From NCBI RefSeq assembly GCF_020382885.2, contig NC_058494.1, positions 15,208,001-15,272,000 on the forward strand: 64,000 nt of DNA, written 5' to 3'. This DNA is from Scatophagus argus (Eukaryota > Chordata > Actinopteri > Scatophagidae). Position 1 is the first letter of the stretch. Each line of letters begins with the position of its first letter. A model generated the notes under the pieces. That model searched no databases and had not been told where the DNA came from. It saw nothing but the letters and a program-made list of their open reading frames with translations. This document shows, piece by piece, positions 46,777 through 60,300 of this stretch. Made by a program: the position numbers and the translations under genes.

Positions 46777-47359
46777 TCTATTACTTTGTCTGTTTAAAGA
46801 ACAACTGAAGAAAACCACAAATACCGATACAATTAAAAAGTAAAAAAAATTAAAGCGACATGTTTAGAAAACTGCCATATTTTGAATTGACAGGCAATTA
46901 TAGCAATTATAAACGAGTACAGTCCTGTAAATTCTTTTAAACCTTGTGTATGCTAACAAGTTAAATGACTTGTGTAAATACTGATAAGAACACTAAATTG
47001 TAATGAATATGTTACAGAAATTAGAATTTTATTCGTGTGGCCTGATGCACCAAATATAACAGGGACGCAGAGACAGAATGGAGCAAAGCCGGTGGCTGAA
47101 ACCAGTCGCTTAATTCTGTAATGAAGCTTAAATCGGATCTCTTTAATGAATAAACATGTGGCGCCAGATCGGCTGAATAAACGCCAGGGGATTACCTTGA
47201 CGCAATCCTTTCCACGGACTCCTCTATAGATCTCGTTCGCCTGTCTCGCATTTCACTTTTGTCTGCCTCGCTTACACATGGCAGTTGTTTCTCCTTGATA
47301 ACTCACATAGATTCAAACTGAGTTTAGTCGATCTTTTCTCGCTGTACTTGAGCGAGGGG

Positions 47360-50300
47360 ATGCCCTGTCTGGACCCCATGGAGCCTGGCAGCGCGACTCC
47401 CGGAGCTTCTGCTGCCGCTGGGACAGAGGAGACTTTCCGCAGGGAAACGGTGACTGCACCGCCGATAGTGAGCGGCATGGGCTGGTTCTTCTCCCCGCTG
47501 TGGAGCCCACGCTCCAAGACGCGCCGAGGGAGGTTTGGAAACGATATAAAAAGCGACCAAGTGGAGGCATGGCTGGATGACCACTCCGACTTTACGAGGG
47601 CGTACTTTTTACGCAGAGCTTCCGTGTAAGATTTTTTCAAATCAGAACCGTTTCCAGCAATTCTACAAGTTTATATGAAAATTCTTACACTACAGACCGA
47701 CTTAATGACAGAAGACACTATATGTTAATTTTAGTAACTGCAAACCAAGAGAATTTGACTTTAGGAAATTGTTTTGCAAACATTATCACAATTGCAGTTG
47801 TGTCTTTTCCACAAAAATACTCTCCATGTCCAGGTTTGTGTTGTGCCAGCCAACCAGTTGTGTAATTTGTCTTGTTTGTTTACTTCAGCGTCAGTGGTCC
47901 ACAGGCAGAGGTGTCTCCACAGTTGCCCAGGTTTCCCAGGAGCAGCTCAGACCACTCTGACCTTCTCAAGAAGACTCATCATCACATGGCTTCTTCATCA
48001 CACACCACCTCACACTTGAACAGATCATCCTTAACAGAAATTCTCAAACCGCTTGAGTCCAATCTCAGTGCCCCTGAGTGGATGGATGGCTTCAGTCCAG
48101 ATGTATTGGGCTGTCACTCCCCTTGTTCTCCCCACTCTTCTCGCTTCTCTTTTTCTCGCCCACTTTCTCCCATTTGTCCATTCTCCCCTGACTTATGTCA
48201 CTCTCCTCGGCGCCCCTCTGCTACAAATGCTGCTGTCTGCAGTGGTGAATTCTGTCCATGGATGATGGAGCTCCTAAGAGGACGTCTCAGCTGGATGGGC
48301 TCTGTAGCAGAGCTCTGCCAAGGGGCTGTACTCCATGCTGGGGAGCTGCTGGAAGCTGAGGCCAGCTCCCTCTCTCTGGTAAAGAAAGACTGCGATGGAA
48401 AGAACACCTTGAAGGAGGTGACTGCCACAGTGTTGGGGTGCTTGACCGAAGGTAACCTCTGTGGCGAAGCACTCCTGGAACTGGTGAAGGGGATCATGGG
48501 ATGTGTACTGGCTACAGGGTCGCCAATGAACCTGAGAGATATATCAGAGGTAAATCTTTAAACTGGCACATTCGTTGTCGTTATCATGACTCTGCATTTT
48601 GTTGTAAGCTCTGCTTAACACACACGAGACTGACAAAGCTGTTAGTTTGTTCTATCTAGAGCACAGTTATTTCAAATAAAGTAGGAGTGTGTAAGGGAAT
48701 CCCAGATGACGCACTTGCTTCTAATCCTTTTAGAGGCTTCTTCCACTGATTAACCTTTGATTATTGACACAGGGATGTTCGCTACTGCACAGGAGTGTGT
48801 CCTCATCCTTACCCACCCATGCATACACATACCCTCGCGAAGCAGGGAGATGGCACAACTCACTTTAGGGCTTATAGGAGGTTCCTCAACCACTCCAACT
48901 TGTCTTTAACACCACTGTGATTAGGAAGCACTGCCAGCACCTGGCAGAGTTCTCCCCGTCATCGTGGGTGCGGATGGGTAGTTCCTAGTAAGCTGTCCGG
49001 ATGTGTCTAAAGCTGATGAACAATACTGACCGGATGGTGTAAGGACACAGGAGTTAAATTTGTGTAGGTGTTAAAGTCTGTTGCTGCCAGTTTACGTAAA
49101 CATCTTTGCACACGCAGCGGAATACAAATGTGTTGCAGTTAAATATAAATAAGTGGTGTTTATGTTCACACAGTTTACTTCACTGGTGTTTACCTTGTCA
49201 GGACCCCAGATTCAACTTAGATGATGATCAGTCATCAAAGATCCGGACTGTTTTGAGCGTTCCAATCAAGAACCACAGAGGAGAGGTAACTTTCATGACT
49301 GTTTTTTTTAAAAAATCATTTTAAGATTATTTTATTTGGGGTTTTTTTGTTTTGTTTTGTTTGTTTGTTTGTTTTTTGCATGTCTCACCAGCACGTCAAA
49401 TAGTAGGAGCAAAAATATAAACACAACTTTCTGCTTGAGGAGTGCTGATGTGTTGCAGCAGAGGTTAAAACACTGATTGTGTGACAATAAAACATGTCTT
49501 CTTTTCATGGACAGGTGGTAGGTGTAGTGGTTATGATCAACAAGAGAAGTAGCTGCGATGGTTCAGCTTCTGTTTTTACCAGCATGGATGAAGAGGTGAG
49601 GAACAGGAGGTTTAGGCTTGTTGCTAGAGAGCAGCAAATGTTACAGCTCTTGTCTATTAGATATTACTTTTATGTTTATGGGTATCTCAGTTTAGTGCCC
49701 TCTCAACCTTTATAAATTTAGAAATTTTGTGACATGGCTAATGTCCATATGCTTGTCAATCTGAGTTAAGTGTGAGCTGATTTTTGTTGACCAGGTGCTG
49801 TCCAATCATATGTGTGCCCTTGGGATGGTCCTGGACAATATTCAGCTGTATGAGAGCTCAAGACAGGAGGCCAAACGCAGTCAGGTAAGACCACAAGATA
49901 ACAACATGAAACTTATCGATTTCTTTGCCTGTATGTCTATGTAATCTGTGCGCGTGTGTCAGGCCTTGATAGAGATGGCACAGGTTTTGTCAAAGGAGCA
50001 CCGTTCCTTTGAAGTTCTGCTGAGTAAGATGGCTGCCACCATCATGCCCTTCACACACGCCCAGTACTGTACCATCTTCATCCCCGGCGAGCACACCTCT
50101 GCTGAAGAAGACAAGGTGCATTGTTGTGCATGTTTGTTCTCAAAAATTATGCACCAAATGCTGTCCTTCCTAATGTGCAGTCTTTTCCATTCTTCTGATG
50201 GTTTTATTTCAGGTTTCATTCTACAGGGTGATTCACCTGGAGTGCGAGGAGCTCGGATCAACATGCCAGATCTACAGAAGGTTCTGTCTGCACACCACAC

Positions 50301-53300
50301 TGCTCGACTGATAAAAACAAAGACTGATTGTGCTCTGGTCGATAGACTTGTTCACTGCTTTTTGCTCAAAGCAGCTCTGTAAAACTTGTAGTAAACTAAA
50401 ATACATTCAAAAGTATCACTCATATACAGTACAGCTACCAAATTATATTATCTTCATCTAACATCTGACATAGTATAAATTTTTAGTTTTCATTTTCATT
50501 TTGTCTTTTTTAGGGAGCGTGACATCAGTGATTTAGACCCATCGTATGCCCTCCGAACTCTTCTTGCTATGAAAACACTTAACATGTCCGAGAGCCCTGG
50601 GGAATCGATGAAGAGTCTGATCTGCTGCCCTGTCAGAAACGAGAGGTCTGAAGATGTTATTGGTAAGTCTCTAGTGAATGTTAATGGTCATGATGCATTA
50701 TTCATCAGTCTCAGCACATGTGGTATCAGATTACAGACTCTAAGCTTCACTCTGCACTCATACATGCTTGGCACATTAAAGTGAAAGGGAAATTTGCTGT
50801 TCTCTAGAAGTTTGATTCAGACTATTAGCTAAGGGTGTAAACCTTGAACACTATTAGATTATGTGATGAATAACACAGACAGTATATGCAAATACAGCCT
50901 CGGTGTTTCACCCAAAACTCACTCTGAGTCTCCAACCAAAGTCCAAACTGTTCTTCCTCTTCCCCTCTGGTTGGACAGATACCTACAATAATTCGACTAA
51001 AGATGGGACACCTCTTAAAACTTCTTTCTCATGCCACACAACCGGCCTCTCCCGCTTCTTTGTTGTCACATAGCGGTGTGCCAGCTGATGAACAAAAGGA
51101 GCAGAGACTCAGATGAGCTGGAAGCCTTTAACAGATATGACGAGTGCCTACTAGAGGACCTGGCAGTGTACTGCGGCCTGGCTCTGCAGTACGCTCAGGC
51201 CGTGCAGATCACTGAGGAGCGGAGGGCCAGCATAGAGGTCACACAGGAGGTGGGTCAGGAGCCCCCTGATTCCACTCACATCTTTAGCCTAGAGTCAAAT
51301 GTACTTTTTCAGATGTTGCGGGCATGTGCTGTTACTCTTCTGCCTCTCGCAGGTTCTTGCTTATCACATCACCGCAGCAGAGCAGGAGATCCAAGCCCTG
51401 CAGGTGATTCTTAACTTTCTTTGGTAGAAATGCATATTTTTTTCACTCCTCTTCCTCCCTCGCTCTTCCTATTGACTCCATCAGTTGCCCTGAAATCCTC
51501 CCTCAGTTTATTCCTGCAGTTCAGATTGACTGGTTTTGATGCAAATGTATAGCTAATGTCCTGCCGAATGAAAGATTGTTGATTAGCTGCCGTCACTGTG
51601 GATGGAAGATGATGGTAACATCTTCACACACAGGAAATTTAGTTGATATCCCTGTGCATGTTGGCAAGTGGTAGAAGAAGAAATCATGTGATTTCAGTTG
51701 TGTTTGTGGTTGGATGAATGTCCTTTGCTTGCATATGTATACTTCAGTGGCTTTTTGTATTTCTTGTTTTCTGTTTTCAGGAGGCCACCATTCCTTCTGC
51801 TGAGTCACTGCATATTCTAGACTTCCATTTCTCTGATTTTGGTTTGGCCGAAGACCTGACCACTCAGGCCACCATTCGGATGTTCTTGGACCTCAATTTG
51901 GTGCAGGATTTTAGCATTGATTACAAGGTAACTGACCTGCTAATAATTATTAACAGCTATTTAGTTTTTGTTGTTGTTGTTGTTGTTGTCTGAGAGTAGT
52001 AGCACTGTTGATGAAACGTGATACCACCTGCATATGGATAAGAGAATGATTTAAGTTTGTTTATTGATGGTTTCTTTTTTAAATTACACAGTAAAAATGC
52101 TGGTTTTGTATTTGTCTGGTTTCATATTCGATTTAAATCTCTCTTCATGTATGCACTGAAGCTACCAAATGAACCTCAATGAAAATGGAAAGCATCTTAA
52201 TTTTTCAGTTCACACTAAGCCCAACCCTAACCCTTTTCTCGGTCGTCACACGATACACATGACAAGATGTAGCTCACCTCTAAGACTTTCGCTGAAGAAT
52301 TTGACCACTCTTCAGTTGTTCACCCTCTCTTGTGCATGTCTCTTCTCTCCAGAGTCTCTGCCAGTGGGTGCTGACTGTGAGACGAGGTTACAGGAACAGT
52401 GTGCCTTATCACAACTGGAATCATGCTCTGAGCACCGCTCAAAGCATGTTTGCTATGCTCACGGTCACAGATCAACTCCAGGTTGGTGTCTGCATACGTC
52501 TACATGTGTCGATGCTCATGTGCAGATGCAGCCACTGCAAGATAATAATGCAGCTTTTTTTTGTGCTCCGGTCTTCTACATCCTAAACATTTGCTTTCTG
52601 ATTTGCATAAAAAAATACAGGCTAATTGTTCCACAACATAGTTGTAGCAGAGCACTCCTGCAGTGCAGTCCTGCAGTGGCCAGTATGTAAATATACTGCT
52701 TTTAAAAGTGGCAGTAAAGGTACAGTATTTCTCAAGTCTTGTTTTACACGCCAGTCACTTAATATTACATTGGTATTGAAAGTTTTATACATGTTTGACT
52801 GTGTGGAACTGTCATATCTTGACAGTTGTGTTGTGTTGATGAATGTCTCCTGAGTAGCAACTGTTTAAAGGAGCCATTCAAGGACTGCAGCACTTCTCCG
52901 GTACAGAGTACTCTTAATTATTTGAAAGAGGATTAATTTTAGACCTTCACAAAACCTCTTAACTGCTTTCCGTGAGGATCACACACCAGATTAAATCCCA
53001 ACTTAAGTGACCTTTCCAGCTCACTTGTTTCAGTCTCTCTCTCTCTGTCTCTATTTACATGTTTGATTGTGACTATATTGTAGTGTGGTGAAACTGGTGG
53101 CTTCATCCTGTTTGATTTCTCAGCGTTTTCCACAGTGGATATTTTGTTGTTGTCATTGGAATGACAATAAATTGACAGTAAACTTTGGTGTTTCTGTCAT
53201 TTTGTTTAATTTTTATTCATGCAAATTGTGTTACGTTTGTGAGTTTCACCAGATCTTTGGATTCTCTGGGTCAGTCCGTCAGATCTGATTTGGCCTTGAG

Positions 53301-56056
53301 CTTACACACAAAACACAGAACGTTCAAGCCTTCATTTCTTGACCGACTATTTCTATCCTCACCTCTTTTCTGTTCGTCACTTTCTGTTGGTATTTCAGAC
53401 CATTTTTTCCCGTGTGGAGATCTTAGCACTGATGATAGCCACTCTAAGTCATGATCTTGACCACAGAGGGGTCAGTAACTCTTACATAGAAAGGTAAAGA
53501 TTACTTGTCCTTCTTTCTTCTGTCATGTTTAATAAGAAGTCATCTAATTCATGGCTATGGATATTTTTATGACATTTATATTTATCCTGTGTGATACTGG
53601 TTATTTTTACACTCGTGAGTCACTGTCTTCATCTCTTTCTTTCTCCCTTCAGGAGTCAGCAGCCTTTAGCTCAGCTGTATGGACACTCTTCTCTTGAAAA
53701 CCACCACTACAACCTGTGCCTCTTCATTCTAAACAACACTGTAAGACTTCCTCTATTCATCTTTACAGTCATTTTGACCCTCCTCTCTCAAGCTGAGTTG
53801 CCTGTGCATGCACACTAGCCATCAATATTCCCACATGTTGTCTTGCTATCCGTTTCATCTGATCCAACCACTCTTAAATCATTTTCCACCAATATACACC
53901 ATTTTTTTCATATCTATCCCACTTAAATGGACTCTGTTTATCTGTCCTTCTCTGTCTCTGTGACTTTCATTTTCAAATTAAAATGTGCATGACACATATT
54001 TTTGCACACATATTGTCACTGCAAAGATTTTAAAATAAATGATATATAAATACACCAAGACAGAATTAAATTAATTGCATGACAAACAGATATCTTTGTC
54101 TTTGATTTGTTATGGATTGTCTCCTGTTTGCCTTACAAAATTTAGAATCTTATGTTTCTTCAGAAATGTCCTAATGTGCAAAAGCTGTAATTTCTCCAAG
54201 AGAGAATATATGGTGACATTATATTATGGTGACACAGGCCTTTTTCTTTTTTTTTTCCCTTTTTTATATATATATATATCTGAATCAAGACACAATCTTT
54301 GTTCTCTTAAGAAGCAATTTGTTTCTGTGCCTGACTTCATACAGCTGCTGGCCAGTTAATCGAAATCTTCACTTGACTTCACTCTCTTCCTCTCTCAGGG
54401 GAGTCAGATTCTCAGCGGTCTTTCTGTAGACGACCACAGAGTTGTACTACACATGATCAAAAGGGCAATCCTCGCCACTGACCTGAGCGTCTACATGGAG
54501 TATGTTAAGACATAAAATGTCAGAGCAGCTGTTGAGCATCATGTTTGTCGTGTTCTAGCACTGATGTCCTTGATTTTTTTTGTGCTTGTCTTGTTAGGAG
54601 AAGAAAAGAGTTCTTTTCTCTTGCCAAGAAAAGCAAAGTGAGCTGGAAAAGTGAGAAGCAAAGAGATTTACTGAGGTGGGAAGCAAATAAATTAGAATCA
54701 AGGACATGTGATAATGTTATCTGTGATGAAGTGGGCCCAGGAGCTGTTTTTTAAGAGATGTATTCATCCCACAGGTCAATGCTGATGACAGCTAGTGACC
54801 TCTCAGCTATCACAAAGCCTTGGCCTGAACAAAAACGGGTAGGTCTCACAAAACAGTTTCCATCTGAACACATCTCTCTTAGTCGCTCAGTCGTTTGAAG
54901 TTCATCACAGCCTCAACCTCACTCCTCTTCCAAAACAGATTGCCAACCTGGTTGCCATGGAGTTCTTTGCACAGGGGGACAAAGAGAGAGAAGAGTTCAA
55001 AATCAAACCTATTGTAAGTCCTGATAATATGATTTCCTCTTGCTACATTTTATGGTTCTCAGTTTGTATACTGAAAGTCAGATTGGAGAGTCTGCTTTGG
55101 ACTGAAGGTCCCAGTAGAAAATAGAAAATACATTCGTGAATTCTAATTAATTGAAAATATTGAAGTTCTTTAATAATATAAAATTTTTCACACCAGTGAA
55201 ATAAGAATCATGTTGTTCCTGAAAATTGTTATTTTACCTCTGAATTTTTATCATGTTCAAGAGTCCTGGCATGTTTTAATGCCAATTAAATACTCATTGT
55301 GTAATTCATATAACTGAAGGTTACTTTAAAACAGCATCACACCCAGTGGAAAAAACAGTAGAGAAGAAATGCACGCAGCTATATTTTGTAATTTAAACAC
55401 AGTGACTTGTAGACTTCCTAGAGGAATGGCTGAGGTGCTTTAGTTGTGGTGGAAATGTGCGTGTTTTATATGTAGTATTTCATCCCACAGAGACTTCATA
55501 CAGACTGCACAAAGTATGTTCATGGACTGTTGTGTTTGACTAGATGAACTACAGTTGATCTGGTTTCCTGTGAAGTATTCCTGTTCTAACAGCCAGTTTA
55601 ACCTCTCTTCACACCAGGACATAATGAACAGAGAAAACAGCACCCGACTGCCATACATGCAAGTTGAATACATTGATGAGATCTGCTATCCACTCTACAA
55701 GGTGTGTTATTTCTGCATGTGTTGTATGCACGTGTACATGCATGCATAGGCGTGCTTGTTTGTAATGCAAATAAAAAAAATGTTAGCCTGACTGCTGTGC
55801 TGTTCTTTGCTTTTGTATCCTCTGCTCTAATTTCCACTTCTCCAGCCATCATCACAATCTTTGTTTCGGTTTTCCTCAGGCCATATCAAGACTGTTTGAC
55901 ACCTGCTCCCCACTGCTGAATGGATGTAAAAAGAACAGAGAAAACTGGCTGCATCTTGCTGAGGAAACGGAGGAAGAAAACAGTGAAAATAGCAACAGTG
56001 GTGTAACCCTGGAAACACATAAAAACAACGAGGAAGAGACGGAGAGAGAGGAATAG
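47360..56056 (+). CDS. pde5a: PDE5-type cGMP-specific phosphodiesterase, divergent
   Basis: Hydrolyses cGMP; a cytosolic dimer with two regulatory GAF domains. Twenty coding exons: 47360-47625, 47889-48549, 49202-49285, 49515-49595, 49795-49884, 49963-50115, 50213-50280, 50514-50662, 51074-51249, 51353-51403, 51781-51927, 52353-52481, 53399-53493, 53653-53740, 54399-54499, 54598-54675, 54775-54838, 54939-55013, 55618-55701, 55880-56056. They sum to 938 aa (human PDE5A 875). [20 protein letters not shown] near the N-terminus is the PDE5 signature. GAF-A ends with NKR...FTSMDEE and GAF-B with NKR...FNRYDE, both keeping the NKFDE pattern. The catalytic domain has [35 protein letters not shown] and YMQVEYID (purine-contacting Gln). 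The N-terminus, GAF-A and GAF-B are strongly diverged and an obvious RKIS kinase site is not seen. A PDE11 assignment is less likely because of [10 protein letters not shown] and DIMNRE. The C-terminus is Glu/Asn-rich. It may be a teleost duplicate. Confidence 0.85.
49341..49378. repeat. (GTTTT)n/(GTTT)n simple repeat
   Basis: T-rich run with regular G in the intron after PDE exon 3. Confidence 0.75.
51968..51989. repeat. (TTG)n microsatellite
   Basis: Seven TTG units 40 bp after PDE exon 11. Confidence 0.85.
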
Positions 56057-57310
56057 AGGACTGGACAGAATATGAGGACACAGCTTTGGAAGCCAAAAGG
56101 AGTTTTACCCACATTAGCCTGTTGTTTTCCATCCTGTTTTGTGAAGATCTCTGTTCTGAGTTTCATTAACGCTTATCCACAAGTCAGAATGTGCACTGAG
56201 AAGTATGTAAGCAGATTTTTAAATGTAAAGATTTGTAAACACACACCCAGGTCTGAAACATTGCAAATGATAATAATAATAGAAATAATAACTTGTTTCA
56301 TGTAACTGAGTGTCCATGTCACCACTCAAAAGCAGGCAGGTTTTTGTGAACTGCTATTGTTATCAATCATTTGATGTAGTCGGAAATAAGACTCATTCTG
56401 AGTCATTTTTATAAAAATTATAATAATGATAGTCCATTACTATGATTTTTATTATTATATATTATACTATTATTATACTGACTAATATATTACATATAAC
56501 TTATTAGCAGTGTTTTTGAAATTTAATGGCTACAGCTCTTCGGAAGATTTCTGTCACAGTCTGAAGTCAGAATTGGTGGGCTAACCAATAAATAACCAAA
56601 TCGTGAATAATAATTTCATGTCAATTTCAAACCCAAATCCAAAGTCCAGCAGCATCTTCTTCGCCCAGTGTTGATAGTATGAGGACAGTTAGCACACCTC
56701 CCTGCCCTTATGCTAAATGACTGGGGGCTGACTCAGGGATTAACAAATTGCTGTTTAAGTGACACATTACAAATGTTTTTATCCATAAATTTATGCTGAC
56801 TTACTTATGTAAATAAACACTGGTCTTATGTTGCTGATTTATTTTGACTTGTGATTAATGAATTTATTGCTGTGCTGTCTAAACAGGACACACCTCTTTC
56901 ATTAAATGGAAGTTGCTTTACTATTTCCATGGAAATACTTTTATAGGCTCAAAAAAGCATTAAAAACTAATGAGTATGTGTGTTCTGTATTTTTTCAGTG
57001 TATTAATATTCTTTGCTATTGATTGAGTTACTGGGTCAGATTACATGGAAGCTATTGACAAAACCTCAGTTATTTTATATTAAAGTATTTATGTAAAAGG
57101 AATGAACACATTCATACTTTATCAAACCCGGTTTAATATAATGGGATATTATTAAAACACAGGATGTACAAATCATAATAATAAACAAGCTCAATGGTCG
57201 ATGTTCTGTAGTTATCCATCTCTGCCTCTGTGGGGCAGTGGTGCGCTTTAACGCGGTTGCCTAATCCGACCCACAGAAGAAGACACCGGCGGAGAGACAA
57301 GAGGAAGAAA
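56057..57310. other. PDE5-type 3' flank and hpf1 upstream region
   Basis: AT-rich with no exon. Plus-strand poly(A)-like AATAAA occurs near 56811-56816. The last 120 bp before the hpf1 ATG are richer in CG (GCGCTTTAACGCGGTTGCC at about 57242) and probably hold the hpf1 promoter and leader. Confidence 0.45.
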
Positions 57311-60300
57311 ATGACAGGGCGCGCAAAAAGAAAACCTAAATCCAGTCAGGTAATTTTATATTGTTTTGACCACCTCTGTCGGGCAGCAGAAATGTCAGTT
57401 TGTACCAACTCTTGCCAGGCATGGGGCTGTGCTGCGTATAGGTATAATGGCGTCAAAGCAACTTTTGTTAAACGCTATGGACAGAGGTGTTTGCCACGCT
57501 GTCTGAGCTGGTCAGACGACAACATGGCAGCAGTACTGCCGCAAAGCGGCTTGTTCCTTGATGTTCATTGTTAATGTTTGATGCTCACCTGTGTTAACCT
57601 GACGTTTCAATGCAATACACAAATCAGCAGCACCTGCTCGTGGCCCATAACAGAGTATGTTAGTTAGGTTACGTTCGTAGGCTAATAACTGTCTAGCAGG
57701 GAAATGGCCGTGTGTCTTGATCTGATTCGTGGTTGATCCCACAAAGGCCATAAATCATAGGCGTAATTGCTAACATTGGTTAGCAATGTTTCCACGCAGC
57801 TGTTTAATAAGATTTTGATCTTTAGCTTGTTCAAGAAGGCCCTCTAAGGAGTCGTTCCCGGTCCCTTTATTCCTTTCTTCTGTGCAAAATACACAGCGCT
57901 GAACACAGTGGGTCGATAAGACCTTATGTCATGCTGCTAGTTGTATTAATATTAATATAGAAATCTGCAGTAAATAATTTATTCAATAATCGCCTTTTGT
58001 TTACACTGTTTTAGATCGGTGTCGGTTCGCTGATAAGTTTAAAGGTTTTTCTTTAAAAATGGGGGAAAATATTGATTTCGTGCACACATTTTTAAAACAG
58101 ACATTACCATTCATTGATAATGAGACTCACCATTTGTCACTTAAAACAAGAATTAAAGGCAGAAGAAACGAATTTTCACCCAAGGTAAGAATAAAATGTA
58201 AATATAAATAAGAGGAGTATGTACACTGGTGTGAAATCTTCTTAAAGTAGTATTCTTACTCCTGCAGGGAATTCCTGTTAAAGAAGTTAAAAGAAGTAAT
58301 AAAACATGTTTTACACATATGTTTCCATATACATACACAATAAACTTGCATGAACCTGCCCATACATACACAAACATACATGCTGTCAAAATAAATACAC
58401 AGTAAACAGTAGATCTGCATGTCTCCTTGGGTTTTAATTGGACAGATGACCTTCTCTGGCAAGATATGTGGTACAGCAATATTTAACATGATTTTGATCT
58501 CAGCATAGATTCCTTCCCAACACGTTTTGTTCAGTCCCAGAAGGTGTGGTGACCAGTTTGCTCACAGTGGTGATGACTCTCTGGTGAATGTAGATGTCAC
58601 TTGTGAGATTAGAAAATATCTCGATTTTCTGTTCTGGTCAAATTCTTTCAGTGTACTGTTTGTGGTTGTATGACTGTTCAGGCAACTTGTCCTCCCAATC
58701 TTTGCCTTCGCTTATTATACCACAGCTTCTGATTCCAGTTTTTCCTTTATAGACTGTTGTCTTTGTAGACTGTTTATGAACTGTTGTTCTGTTGACCTGT
58801 AGTTAGCAAATTTTACTCAATTTATGTCCATGTTGTCTGTTGAGCTGCCATTAGTAAAATATGGTAGAACCAGTCCTTCCTTTTCTTTGGATAAGGTCAG
58901 AATTTAATTGTGTGCATTTGTATTTCTGTAACATTTTAAATGTGGATCCAGGTGCAGGAATTAGTAAGCACTGCCTAGGGAATGAATTAATTTGTTTTTG
59001 TCCTACGACATAAGAAATGATGAAGTATTCCTGATTTCTGTAGCCCATCTGATTTGATTTTCAAAATGAATTTCTCTGAATGGTATTAAGTTTGGAGCTG
59101 TGTGGAGTTAAAATAACACCCCTGGTATTTGAGTCTCCCATGACCCAAAAAGAAATGATATCACTTTGTTTAATTCTTTTGGCTAAATTCTTGTCAGCAT
59201 TACAAGATGTTTTTAGATGTTTTTCTAAGATTTATTCCGATGCCATTCATTACAATGAGATTATAGTACAGTTTAATTCATTGCAGGGGTACTGTATTAA
59301 ATTACATGTTTTAGCAAATTAACTGGCAACATGGCCTTTAACACACTTGTTTTTCTCACAACACATTACTTTAGGAGTCAGGTACAGGCAATGGGGAGCT
59401 GAAAAAAGCCCGTACTGATGAATCCACAGCTGTGCCATTGTCAGAGGTGGAATCAGATCAGCGTGATGAGATTGTGCGACTGTACAAGCTTCAAATGCCA
59501 GAAGACCTATATCACTTCTGGGACTTCTGCAAGGAACTTTGTCCTGACAGCCCCTGTGGTATGCTGTGTGCACTAACAGTGTATCTTGTTAGAGTAATAC
59601 TGATAGGACAGAAGGTACACCTGACATTTAATCAATTTTTTCTGTCTGTAGACATGGAGAAAACAGGATGAACCCATACTTAGCTAATGGAAAATCTGGA
59701 TTGATGGACTGGATGCACAAATAGTCTAGTAGACTACTAAAAACGACAATACCAGCTTAACATTTGAGGAAACCTGCTGACCAGACAAGTTTTGTTGCCT
59801 TCATATTTGCCAGTTGTGCATTGAGAAACAGTTTCGCAGTCTGCAGTTGTTCTTTTGGTTCTAAGTGCTGCCAGTGTTTGGCAGCGTTACAGAGTCAAAA
59901 AATTATTAATTACAAGTTTCAGGTCAAGTGCATTAAAGAAGCAAACATGAAATCTTAACACTTAAGATACATGATTTTCAAAATAAGTATATGTTTGCAG
60001 ACATAGCTTCAAAAAGAGCAAGTGCTATTGGAAATGAACAGTGAAGGACAATGGTGAGGATATCACACACTGCCTAAAGCTTTTAGTTCAAACCTTTAAT
60101 TTGTAGTCCATCAATCCAACAAGAATCCTCCGCTTCTCTGGAGCATTTTCTGGATGTTCTGCATCTGATTTCCTTTTCAAATACTTGTGTGTTTTGTAAG
60201 ATCATATTGATTCCTTGAACATTTCATTGAGCTTTGTTATTTTTTAATAATGCAGGTGCACTGAAAGACACACTGGGCTTGCAGCTGGTGGGTCCTTTTG

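Larger units (their letters stand above)
44954..47359. other. Divergent upstream region of ppp2r2c and the PDE5-type gene
   Basis: No conserved coding exon was found. GC-rich DNA at 44950-45100 and 45700-46040 may hold ppp2r2c first exons or promoters. It also contains CA-rich, polypurine and (TA)n tracts described separately. Open frames of 100-180 codons here are low-complexity and sit in repeats. Confidence 0.45.

Noticed and set aside
47272..47640. Minus-strand frames over the first PDE5-type exon
   Set aside because: They are shadows of the GC-rich plus-strand exon, whose protein matches PDE5 (VEAWLDDH).
52169..52690. 173-codon frame overlapping PDE exon 12
   Set aside because: It is in a different frame from the conserved YHNWNHA exon at 52353-52481 and reads through intron sequence.
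47360..56056. Assignment of the phosphodiesterase to PDE11
   Set aside because: RSMLMTA is PDE11-like, but [22 protein letters not shown]...[10 protein letters not shown] and VEAWLDDH favour PDE5.
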